This document shows, piece after piece, positions 15,797-23,823 of a DNA stretch of 42,181 nt. The notes under the pieces were generated by a model. The model made no database searches. It was not told the origin of the DNA and saw only the letters and a list, made by a program, of their open reading frames with translations. Origin of the DNA: Planctomycetota bacterium (GTDB taxonomy: Bacteria; Planctomycetota; Phycisphaerae; WQYP01); contig JAJZGD010000005.1 in assembly GCA_021804985.1 (NCBI GenBank), positions 1-42,181 of the forward strand, given 5' to 3'. The position numbers and the translations under genes are program-made. Numbering within the stretch: the first letter of the stretch is position 1; every line of letters begins with the position of its first letter.

Positions 15797-17232
15797 CCAA
15801 CGCACCACATCCGGAAACCAGGTATGCACAAATGTTGGTCTCGCAGCAGAAGTGGCAGGACCTTCAGGCGCGGCTGATGCATGTGGAAATGGCTCTGGGG
15901 CTCGCGGCCGCGACGGCCGGCCTCACGCGGTTTCAGGCGCTGGCCGTGACGATATGCAATGATCTGGCGGCCCGGCTTGGCGCGCGGCGTGTGTCGCTGG
16001 GGATATTGCGGGGACGATACGTGCATGTGGTGGCGATGAATCAAACGGAAAAGATTCTGCGCAAAATGCAGCTTATCCGCCAGATTGAAGAGGCGATGGA
16101 AGAATGCCTCGATCAGGATGCAGATATTTTCTATCCGTCGCCGGCATCGGCCGATTTAATCACGCGGTGCAGCGCAAAACTGATATCCACTTCTGCCGGT
16201 GATGAAGCGATTATGGCGCTTCCCCTGCGACGGGGATCACCGGTGGGTGTGCTGATACTGGAATTTGCCGGCGGGTCGCAGAGTAAACTCAGCGACGTTG
16301 CACGCGTGCGGGTGGCATTGGATCTCATTGCGCCGCGACTGATGGATTTATATGCCCATGACCGTTGGTTTGGCGCCCGGTGGCTCGCGAACTCTCGTGG
16401 GTACCTTGCGAAACTGGTTGGGCCGACCCACACGTGGGTAAAGGCGGCGGCGATCGCCGTCGCGATTTTTCTGGCGTGGGCTTTTTTTGCTGAGGGAACA
16501 TTTTATCTCATCGCCAATTTCACGCTGGAGCCAACCCGTCAGGCGGAAATCGTGGCGCCGTTTAATGGCTACATCAAGGCGGTGCGGGTGCGTCCCGGGG
16601 ATAAGATCATCGCGCATCAAACGATACTGGCGGACTTGTATACGGCCAAACTGCGCGATCAGCTCGCGGCGGCGCAGGCCCAATATTTTGCCTTCCGGAA
16701 GCAGGCGGATGTGGCCCGGGCCCGGGGCAAAATTGCGGATATGCAAATTGCAGATGATTCGATGAACGGCGCCGCCGCGCGGATGCGGCTTTTGCATCGG
16801 CAGATCGCCCATGCGCAAATCAAGTCGCCCATTTCGGGTGTGGTGCTGACGGGCAATCTGATGCGCCGCATCGGATCGCCGGTACATCTGGGGGATGTGC
16901 TTTTTAAGGTTGCGCCGATCCGTCCGCTGGTGGCCCGGATCGATGTGCTGGACTCGGATGTTCTTTATGCCAAGGTTGGCGAGAAGGGAACACTGGCGAC
17001 GGCATCTTATCCGGGTGATGTGATCGGGATCCGCATCACGCACATCAACCCGATGGCTCAGGTCCGCCATCATGAAAACGTTTTTCGGGTTCGAGCGGCG
17101 CTGCACGGTGCGCCGACATGGCTTCGGCCCGGAATGCAGGGAACCGCGCGCATTGCTGCGGGGCATCGGCGATACATCTGGATATGGACACGCGGATTGG
17201 TCAACTGGATTCGCATGAAATTGTGGTTTTAG
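15793..17232 (+). CDS. GAF domain fused to an HlyD-type membrane adaptor
   Basis: 479 residues. Residues about 20-195 look like a cytoplasmic GAF domain (FQALAVTICNDLAARLGARR, then IMALPLRRGSPVGVLILEF). One membrane segment follows at about 217-237 (AAAIAVAIFLAWAFFAEGTF). Then comes an HlyD-like periplasmic part with a lipoyl half (APFNGYIKAVRVRPGDKI), a short coiled coil and the second half (IKSPISGVVLTGNLMRRIGS). The domain order suggests that a small ligand in the cytosol tunes the export assembly. In related loci such proteins sit with M50-type or ABC membrane partners; none is encoded here. Confidence 0.85.
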   Translation: MTNAPHPETRYAQMLVSQQKWQDLQARLMHVEMALGLAAATAGLTRFQALAVTICNDLAARLGARRVSLGILRGRYVHVVAMNQTEKILRKMQLIRQIEEAMEECLDQDADIFYPSPASADLITRCSAKLISTSAGDEAIMALPLRRGSPVGVLILEFAGGSQSKLSDVARVRVALDLIAPRLMDLYAHDRWFGARWLANSRGYLAKLVGPTHTWVKAAAIAVAIFLAWAFFAEGTFYLIANFTLEPTRQAEIVAPFNGYIKAVRVRPGDKIIAHQTILADLYTAKLRDQLAAAQAQYFAFRKQADVARARGKIADMQIADDSMNGAAARMRLLHRQIAHAQIKSPISGVVLTGNLMRRIGSPVHLGDVLFKVAPIRPLVARIDVLDSDVLYAKVGEKGTLATASYPGDVIGIRITHINPMAQVRHHENVFRVRAALHGAPTWLRPGMQGTARIAAGHRRYIWIWTRGLVNWIRMKLWF

Positions 17233-17244
17233 CGAGCACGAACC

Positions 17245-19080
17245 ATGAAACCAACCAAGCGGAAAACAACTCGGATCGGGCGGCTGGCCATCGGCAATCC
17301 TTTTTTGTGCCGGCGGCCGAAGCGCGGTATTTCAAGGCATGCGATGGGGTGCTTATTGGCGGCGGCTGTGTCGCTGGCGGGGTGTGCGTCGCCGTTTGCT
17401 TCGAGCCGCGATTCGCGAAGTCCGGATTTTGCCAACAGTGTGCTGGCGCATTGTCTGGCAGATGGTGAGCTGCTTTCTGCATCCAACCGGACGACCAACG
17501 GGGGCGTGCACGTGGTGGGGCATGGCGCCGACGGAGCGACGGGAAGACAATCCTACCCGGGCGCGATTTCACCGGCAGGCGCCCCGGAACGCGCCACGGT
17601 TGCCAAGGCTGCGGTGGGACATAAGCCGATCTTGTTGTCGCTTTCAAGGGCGCTGGCGGAGGCGCTGGAACATAATCTGGCGATTAAATTTGAGGCGTAC
17701 AATCCCCCCATTGCACGCGACCGGGTAATCCGCGCCATCGCGGCGTTTGATCCGAGTATTTTCGCGGGATCTACGTATCAACATATTAATGAACCGACGC
17801 CGTTCCCGGAAACCATCGGCACGTTTTCGCCGATCGGAATAAACAATGAAGATCAGGTGAATTCGCAGGTCGGGGTCAGGAAGCGATTCGCAACGGGGGG
17901 CACGGTTTCGGTTTTCGGCTCCGACAATTATCAGGATTTTCACACCTCTGCGGGCCTGCCCCCGGATATCAATCCATCGCATACCGCGGGCGTGGGTATT
18001 GAGATTAAGCAGCCGCTGCTTAAGGGTTTTGGGCCGCAGGTCAACCGGGCCGCCATTTATATTGCGCGCCGAAACCATCGGATTGCCCGATCCTTGTTCC
18101 GGTCTTATGTCATAAAAATTGTGGCGCGGGTGGAAGTGGCATACCTGCAGCTGGCGAAGGCCCGCGATGATCAGCGTATTGATGCACACCTTGTGGCACG
18201 GGCACAGAACACGCTGCGGCGGCTGAAAGATCGGCTGCATATGGATGTGGACGCCGTGCAGATCAATCAGGCGCGGGCTGCGGTGGATATGGCAAAATTT
18301 AATCTGGCCGCGGCCGCTGCCCGCGAAGCGGATGTATCCGAGGCGCTCAAGGCGCTGCTCAATGAACCGGGAATGCCGCCCGGGCCGGGGCCCAATATCA
18401 TTCCCACCACCAAAATTGTGGCCATTCCGCTGGCCTTTGACCTGCGGCGTGAAATAGTGACGGCGCTGGGATTGCGCGGCATTATGCACCGCGATCGGCT
18501 CGCGGCTGAAAAGGCAGGTATTCGGCGTGGCGTTGCGAAAAACGCACTGCTGCCAAGCCTCGACCTTGTCGCCACATCGGATACGGCGGGGTTGGCATCG
18601 GACGGCAGTTATCCGGGGGCTTTCAATCAGATGATTTCCGTCCCGCACATCGGTTATTCAGTGGCATTGAAACTAAGTTTCCCGATTGGTAATCGGGCGG
18701 CGAATGCAGAATATAACCTCCGGCGGGCGCGCTGCCGGCAAGCCCTGACGCGCATATTGCGTGATGCACAAAATATTGCTCGGGATTTGGCCAGCGATGT
18801 CATTAATCTGCATGCGGATTGGCGGCAGGTCGCGCTGGCGGTCAGGCGTGAACGCTCCGCGGCTGCGGTGCTTCGGGGTTTGCAGGTGCAAGAGCGCGCG
18901 GGGCAGGCATTGGACCCCACCTTTCTGCAATTGCAGCTTAATGCGCAGCAAGCGCTGGCAGACGCTCAAAGCGCCAAGGCGCAAGCGCTGGTAACGTACA
19001 ATGAAGACCTCGTGAAATTTCAGCGCGATAAAGGCTCACTGCTGGCGTTTAACAATGTGCGCATGCGCAAGCCGAAATGA
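17245..19080 (+). CDS. TolC-family outer-membrane efflux lipoprotein
   Basis: 611 residues. A basic N-region and the lipobox LAGC near residue 47 indicate a lipoprotein. Two repeats of the outer-membrane efflux protein type follow, with long Ala-, Arg- and Gln-rich helices (for example LQVQERAGQALDPTFLQLQLNAQQAL). The ATG at 17344 has a better ribosome site (AAGG six bases before), but it would leave a signal without positive charges, so the upstream start is kept. It starts 13 bp after the GAF-HlyD gene, and the three genes form one operon. The convergent end with the hyf-like operon carries a repeat element. Confidence 0.9.
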   Translation: MKPTKRKTTRIGRLAIGNPFLCRRPKRGISRHAMGCLLAAAVSLAGCASPFASSRDSRSPDFANSVLAHCLADGELLSASNRTTNGGVHVVGHGADGATGRQSYPGAISPAGAPERATVAKAAVGHKPILLSLSRALAEALEHNLAIKFEAYNPPIARDRVIRAIAAFDPSIFAGSTYQHINEPTPFPETIGTFSPIGINNEDQVNSQVGVRKRFATGGTVSVFGSDNYQDFHTSAGLPPDINPSHTAGVGIEIKQPLLKGFGPQVNRAAIYIARRNHRIARSLFRSYVIKIVARVEVAYLQLAKARDDQRIDAHLVARAQNTLRRLKDRLHMDVDAVQINQARAAVDMAKFNLAAAAAREADVSEALKALLNEPGMPPGPGPNIIPTTKIVAIPLAFDLRREIVTALGLRGIMHRDRLAAEKAGIRRGVAKNALLPSLDLVATSDTAGLASDGSYPGAFNQMISVPHIGYSVALKLSFPIGNRAANAEYNLRRARCRQALTRILRDAQNIARDLASDVINLHADWRQVALAVRRERSAAAVLRGLQVQERAGQALDPTFLQLQLNAQQALADAQSAKAQALVTYNEDLVKFQRDKGSLLAFNNVRMRKPK

Positions 19081-19098
19081 CAGGGGCCGCGTGCATCC

Positions 19099-19169
19099 AG
19101 GGGCCAGGCTTCAGGAGCCTGGCCGGGTAATCGCCGGGTTGCGACGGCGTGATGTTTGGCCAGGCTCCT
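19099..19169. repeat. Dispersed repeat copy 2 with nested hairpins
   Basis: 19113-19160 matches 260-307 at 45 of 48 bases. Here the element is palindromic: AGGAGCCTGGCC (19113-19124) pairs perfectly with GGCCAGGCTCCT (19158-19169) across a 33-base loop. A second hairpin, GGCCAGGCT/AGCCTGGCC, overlaps its left arm. It lies between two convergent operons and could act as a bidirectional terminator or REP-like element. Confidence 0.75.
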
Positions 19170-21318
19170 AAAGTAAACGGTTAACCACCAGTGCCACAAG
19201 CAGAATGACAAACACCCAGGCCGCATACGCGTTTACCACGCTGGGGCGATGAATTCGGGCCAGCAGCCGGGAAATGGCAACGGCACAGATGGCTATGGGC
19301 GCCAGAAAAATGCGATCAAAAAGATACACGTCGGATTGTTCGCGTCGGATGGCGGTGCGAAAATGGCTTTCAACAGCAACTTTGGAATCTTCGCGTTGGC
19401 CGGCGCTGAAAAACGTTTGAAAAATTACCCGCACCGGATTGGAAAAGCCGGTGGCGCTGTAAGTCATCTCGGGCGCCAGATCGCGCATGCCGCCTGCCCA
19501 GGGAGCGCCGATGGCGGCGCGGGACCTTCGGCATACCAACCGAATCATCACCCACGTGGCTGCCATAATAAGGGCCAAAATAATCGCCATATAAAAAGTA
19601 GACATCGCATAGACGACCGGATTGCTTTTTCCGCCCTGGTGCAAAATGACCAATCCACGCGCGGGAATCACGCCAGCCCCCACGCCGGCTCCAATCGTCT
19701 TGAAGCCGGAAATAAACTGCGGCTTAAACGGCGGATTTGGCGGATGCGCGGCGAAGAACGGCGGCACCAACGCAGCGGTTGCATGATGGTCGGCAAGTTG
19801 CGGCACGGCGCGACTGATGCCAGGAATAATCCACGTTGCGCCAACTCCCAATACCAGACAAAGCGCCGCGAGTGCCAGCATCGGCGCTTTTGCGGAAAAG
19901 TCGGCTTCGCGGGCGTCCGCGGCATTTTGCGATCGCGGCATTCCCAGGAAGCTCATGGCGAAGGCCTTGAGAAAGCAGGTGACCGCCAAGGCGGCGCCGA
20001 GCGCCAGCCCCGTGCCGCAAAGGGCAAATATGACGCGGCAAAGCGCGGAAGGAATTTCCTCACTGCGCAGGATATTTTGCAGCGTCAGCCATTCGGTGAC
20101 AAACCCATTGAGCGGTGGCATGGCGGCGATGGCCAGCGCACCGATGAGGAAGGTGGCGCCGATCACCGGCATACGCTTAAGCAATCCACCAAGGCGATTC
20201 ATGTTGCGGGTTCCGACATGTTGATCAATCGAACCGGCGCCCAGAAAGAGCAATGTTTTATACGCAGAATGGTTCAGCATGTGATAAAGCGCCACGATAT
20301 ACGCAATCGACGCGAGCACGGGCAGATGTTCCGCCGTAAATACGAGTGCCATGCCGATGTTGACCGCAATGATCCCCATATTTTCGATGGTGCTGTGGGC
20401 CAGCATTTTTTTTATATCGCTTTCAATGGTGGCAAAAAGAATGCCGATGAGGGCGGAAAGGGCGCCCACGATAAGGACAATCAGGCCGGGGAGTGGGCCG
20501 GTGGATGGCAAAAGGATGGCCACGAAGCGGATGATTCCGTAAATTCCGAAGTTGACCAGCGCGCCGGAAAGAATGGCCGAGGCATTGGCGGGAGCGAGTG
20601 GGTGGGCACGCGGCAACCATGAGCTTACCGGCACCAGACCGGCTTTGGTGGAAAAACCAAAAAACAGCATGAGGAAAAATATCCATCGCCATGGCGCCGA
20701 TACGTTATGCATGGACGCAGCGATAGCGGCAAAGCCAATATGGCCCCCTGAAAAGCCTGCCATGATCAGCAGGGCGACGGTGACAACGATAATGCCGGCT
20801 TCGTTCATCGATAAAAAGAGATAGCCGGCCGGCCCCACCGGCTCGCGGGTGTTCTCCAGCACGATGGTCAGCGAAGCCAAAAGCGACATGATTCGCCAGA
20901 ACAACAGAAACGTTATTACGTCGCCGGCGGCAAGAACCATGAAGCATGTGGGGAGAAGCAGCAGAAAAAAGGATGCGAAATTGCGCGTGCGAAAGTGGCC
21001 CTGATATCGACGCATATAGCCATCTGAAAATAAGTATGCAGGAAGAAAGGAAATGCCGAGCGTAAGGGAAAAAAAGGCGGATAGCCCACCGATATGCAGG
21101 CGCAATGTGCCCAGCAGGGGCAAAGTTACCAGATGGATGGTCAAGCTTGAATGGCCCAGCAGCAGCAGTGCAGAGGTGGCGAGAAGGCACGCCGCGGCGG
21201 CGCTGCCAAAAATGGCCAGGGCGCGTGGCACCAGCGTTTCGGTAAGCAGGGGTAAAACGATGGCCCCCCCGATGGAAAAGGCCAGCCCGAGCAGCAAAAA
21301 TATTTCAGGTACGCTCAT
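19168..21318 (-). CDS. hyfB: HyfB-like antiporter subunit (NuoL/MrpA family)
   Basis: A 716-residue protein with about 15 membrane segments, close in length to HyfB (about 670). The proton-channel signature is clear: GFSTKAGLVPVSSWLPRAHP with its conserved lysine, then DIKKMLAHSTIEN. Its role is to move protons or sodium ions, driven by electron transfer in the peripheral arm. Its start overlaps the small-subunit gene by four bases. It is the last gene of the six-gene operon that begins at 26907. Confidence 0.93.
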   Translation of the reverse strand: MSVPEIFLLLGLAFSIGGAIVLPLLTETLVPRALAIFGSAAAACLLATSALLLLGHSSLTIHLVTLPLLGTLRLHIGGLSAFFSLTLGISFLPAYLFSDGYMRRYQGHFRTRNFASFFLLLLPTCFMVLAAGDVITFLLFWRIMSLLASLTIVLENTREPVGPAGYLFLSMNEAGIIVVTVALLIMAGFSGGHIGFAAIAASMHNVSAPWRWIFFLMLFFGFSTKAGLVPVSSWLPRAHPLAPANASAILSGALVNFGIYGIIRFVAILLPSTGPLPGLIVLIVGALSALIGILFATIESDIKKMLAHSTIENMGIIAVNIGMALVFTAEHLPVLASIAYIVALYHMLNHSAYKTLLFLGAGSIDQHVGTRNMNRLGGLLKRMPVIGATFLIGALAIAAMPPLNGFVTEWLTLQNILRSEEIPSALCRVIFALCGTGLALGAALAVTCFLKAFAMSFLGMPRSQNAADAREADFSAKAPMLALAALCLVLGVGATWIIPGISRAVPQLADHHATAALVPPFFAAHPPNPPFKPQFISGFKTIGAGVGAGVIPARGLVILHQGGKSNPVVYAMSTFYMAIILALIMAATWVMIRLVCRRSRAAIGAPWAGGMRDLAPEMTYSATGFSNPVRVIFQTFFSAGQREDSKVAVESHFRTAIRREQSDVYLFDRIFLAPIAICAVAISRLLARIHRPSVVNAYAAWVFVILLVALVVNRLL

Positions 21319-22115
21319 GGCGACATCTCCGGCGACGTAACTTTGCGCAATTCAGGATCGGCGGGCACCACGGGAATTGCCGGCTCCGGGGGCAGTTCGC
21401 CCTCTCGCCCGGCGAGAATCATCAGGCCGTGCAAAATGGCCAGTGGCGGAGGCGGGCAGCCGGGCACCACAACATCAATCGGAACAATGGGGGGCGAATG
21501 CAGCGCGGTCATCAGGTCGGAGCCAAAGACGCAGCCGCTAATGGCGCAGCTGCCGACGGCGATAACCCATTTCGGATGTGGCATCGCATCATAGGTGGCC
21601 TTGAGGGCGGCCTCCATATGCCGGGTAACCGGCCCGGTCAGCATGAGTACATCGGCGTGCCGTGGCGATGGCGTAATAAAGAATCCGAGCTTGTGCATAT
21701 TGTAAAACGGTTTGCCCAATTGTTTGATTTCATTGAGCACCGAATCGCAGGAGCCCCCATCGACGATCCGAATATGGAGCGATTTTTTAAAGGCCCGGGG
21801 AACCGGTTGAGATCGGTGTGAATCGCTCGGCGGGATCGCCGCAGCCCATTGATAATCATTCTGCCATGCAATGCCGGGTTGCTGCCGGCACGCCTGGCAA
21901 TGCACGCATTGCGACAAAGTGACGGTGGTATCGCGACCGTGGGCACCGATGGCCCCCACCGGGCACATGGCGGCCGCCGCCGATGCAGCCAATTCCGAGT
22001 TCGCCTGTTGCCCGACGGGTCGGCCCGGCGTTGTCCCCGGCGCAATTTCTGGCGACGCCGGGTAGCGCGTGGTGACCACTCTGGAAAACAATCCACTGAA
22101 AAACCAGTTTGCCAT
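21315..22115 (-). CDS. hyfI: HyfI/NuoB-like small subunit with N-terminal ferredoxin half
   Basis: 266 residues from the ATG at 22115, which has GGAG upstream. Residues 51-76 hold a CP (C51) and C70xxC73xxC76, enough for one [4Fe-4S] cluster of a bacterial ferredoxin. The NuoB-like domain follows with C123 (GGSC), C190 (GSCAISG) and C220 (GCPP). The usual fourth ligand of the proximal cluster, the second Cys of a CxxCxxE motif, is Val126 here (C-D-S-V-L-N-E). An extra C195 appears in SGCVF where Gly is common. The subunit would pass electrons to the large subunit. The altered motif may mean a changed or relocated cluster. Confidence 0.85.
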   Translation of the reverse strand: MANWFFSGLFSRVVTTRYPASPEIAPGTTPGRPVGQQANSELAASAAAAMCPVGAIGAHGRDTTVTLSQCVHCQACRQQPGIAWQNDYQWAAAIPPSDSHRSQPVPRAFKKSLHIRIVDGGSCDSVLNEIKQLGKPFYNMHKLGFFITPSPRHADVLMLTGPVTRHMEAALKATYDAMPHPKWVIAVGSCAISGCVFGSDLMTALHSPPIVPIDVVVPGCPPPPLAILHGLMILAGREGELPPEPAIPVVPADPELRKVTSPEMSP

Positions 22116-22155
22116 GATCGCTCCTGCATTGCGGGGCACCCCGCTGCACCAGTGT

Positions 22156-23790
22156 TTACCGATCGGATTCTGCCATGGATAGCCCGAAAGTTGCCATCAT
22201 GATGGGAAAATCCTGGAACGCAAAATTCTCAGCCGCCAGATGAAAGCCGTGCCAGTTGGTAAATGATGGGGTGATGAGCGCGAGCCGGCGCACCGTACCG
22301 GAGGGGGCAAGGTTCACCCCGTGGAATGCCGCCCCGTTTGGCGCCTCGACGGCGCCGAGCGCCTCACCACCAGCCAGGGTCAGTGCGGTCAGTGCATGTT
22401 CACCCGGGGGGATGCTGAGAGCTGTCGCGCGGATAATTTCGGCGGATGAATCAATTTCGTGAAATAGCACGCGAATTCTGGCGTAGCCGTCACCTTCAGT
22501 TTCCAATGCTTCGGGGAAAGCCGGAATATGGTGGTAATAGCCGTAGGGCATGGCGATTCGCAGATCGCCTGCAAGGTTGGAAGCGCGGGCGACCGGGCCG
22601 ACGAGGCCGAGGTTTTTGGTTTTTTCAAGCGGGGTAATGCCCACACCCTCAAACCGATCGAGAAAGCTGCTGGTAAACTGCAATTGGCTGAAAAGCTCGG
22701 CGGCCTGGGAGCGGAGGCGCTGCACTTCATCGGCCAAAAGCTGAAGCTGATCATCCTCAATGTTTCGTCGCAGTCCGCCCGGAATAACCAATCCGTAGAG
22801 GTAGCGATGGCCGCCGATCCGACAGGAAAGGCGAAGCATTTGTTCCTCGAGGATATCGACCTGTGCGGAAGGGACAATCATCCCCGTGGAGTGGCATACA
22901 TCCGATAGAACGCTCAGGTGGTGGCGGATGCGTTCGAGTTCAGCGAGAAGCAGGCGGATGGCTTGTGCGCGCGGCGGCGGATCCACCGCGGTGATTTGCT
23001 CCACAGCTTGAGAAAAGCAGATGGCGTGGGCCACGGCAGAGGTGCCGGAAAATCGCTCGACCTTAAGTAATACCTGCGCGATGGATTGGCCTTCGGCGAG
23101 TTTTTCGACGGCCCGGTATTTGTAAAAGAAACGGGGAATCATGCGGACAACATCTTCACCGACGGTCTCAAGAAAAAACTGCGCCGATTCGGCATAATCC
23201 GAGTAGACCGGCCCGATGGGCATCACAAATGCGCCGGGCGTTTCCAGAATGGTTTCCGGCGACCAGGGCATTGGCGGATCGGCATCCGTAGCCAGCGGCG
23301 CATGGTCGAATTGCCGCCGCATGGGATTAACGCCCTCCCGCCATTGCTCGTGAAGAACAAAATCGCCAAGCTTCGGATGGCTCGAAAAGATGAGCCCAAA
23401 AAGATCTTCAGCCTGCCGTTCATGCCAATCGGCCGCATGCGCAATCGCACTAATGGATGGCACTGTGGGCGCGGCGGCATCAACTCTCACACGTAATTTC
23501 ACACGCAAGTGGCCCGCGGATCGGTAAAACCAATACGCAACGATAAAACTCGACCCCTCCTCGCACGGAATGATCGCCGCAAAGCGAAAGTCAGCATCTT
23601 CCGTCAAGGTGCGGACAACCAGCGGAAGATTTTCAGGCTCACAGCTCAGCACGATCGTGACGAAGTTATCTGCGGCGGCGATTGGAGCGTGCAATGGATC
23701 GGCGGGGGCTTGCCATACGACGCTGTTGCCGAGTGCGGCGGCCAGCGCTGGCAGCGCCGATGGCGTTGCGGACAGGTTTGAATCAATCAT
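22156..23790 (-). CDS. Hydrogenase-4/NuoCD-like large subunit lacking NiFe cysteines (Ehr-type)
   Basis: 544 residues. An N-terminal NuoC-like part (about 40-165; ADWHERQAEDLFGL) is fused to a NuoD/HycE-like part. The L1 motif RxCGxC of NiFe hydrogenases reads R246-F-S-G-T-S251 in the sequence KVERFSGTSAVAHAI. The C-terminal DPCxxC motif is also missing; the chain ends FGLSMAESDR, closer in style to complex I. All four metal-binding cysteines are thus gone and no hydrogenase activity is expected. The family precedent is the energy-converting hydrogenase-related (Ehr) complexes. The gene lies between the two antiporter-type subunit genes and the small subunit, with 33 bp to the upstream gene. 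Confidence 0.9.
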   Translation of the reverse strand: MIDSNLSATPSALPALAAALGNSVVWQAPADPLHAPIAAADNFVTIVLSCEPENLPLVVRTLTEDADFRFAAIIPCEEGSSFIVAYWFYRSAGHLRVKLRVRVDAAAPTVPSISAIAHAADWHERQAEDLFGLIFSSHPKLGDFVLHEQWREGVNPMRRQFDHAPLATDADPPMPWSPETILETPGAFVMPIGPVYSDYAESAQFFLETVGEDVVRMIPRFFYKYRAVEKLAEGQSIAQVLLKVERFSGTSAVAHAICFSQAVEQITAVDPPPRAQAIRLLLAELERIRHHLSVLSDVCHSTGMIVPSAQVDILEEQMLRLSCRIGGHRYLYGLVIPGGLRRNIEDDQLQLLADEVQRLRSQAAELFSQLQFTSSFLDRFEGVGITPLEKTKNLGLVGPVARASNLAGDLRIAMPYGYYHHIPAFPEALETEGDGYARIRVLFHEIDSSAEIIRATALSIPPGEHALTALTLAGGEALGAVEAPNGAAFHGVNLAPSGTVRRLALITPSFTNWHGFHLAAENFAFQDFPIMMATFGLSMAESDR

Positions 23791-23823
23791 GACCGATCCT
23801 TTCGATCCGATAAAGACCCCTGA

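Noticed and set aside
17644-18648. Long minus-strand frame antisense to the TolC gene
   Set aside because: Low-complexity Arg/His/Pro-rich translation, fully inside a well-supported gene on the other strand.
19249-20622. Long plus-strand frame antisense to the HyfB-like gene
   Set aside because: It is a shadow of the membrane protein's codon bias: polar, Gly/Arg/His-rich, without ribosome site or known domain.
22156-23790. Calling the large subunit an active NiFe hydrogenase or formate hydrogenlyase
   Set aside because: None of the four metal-binding cysteines is present, and no maturation genes lie in the window.
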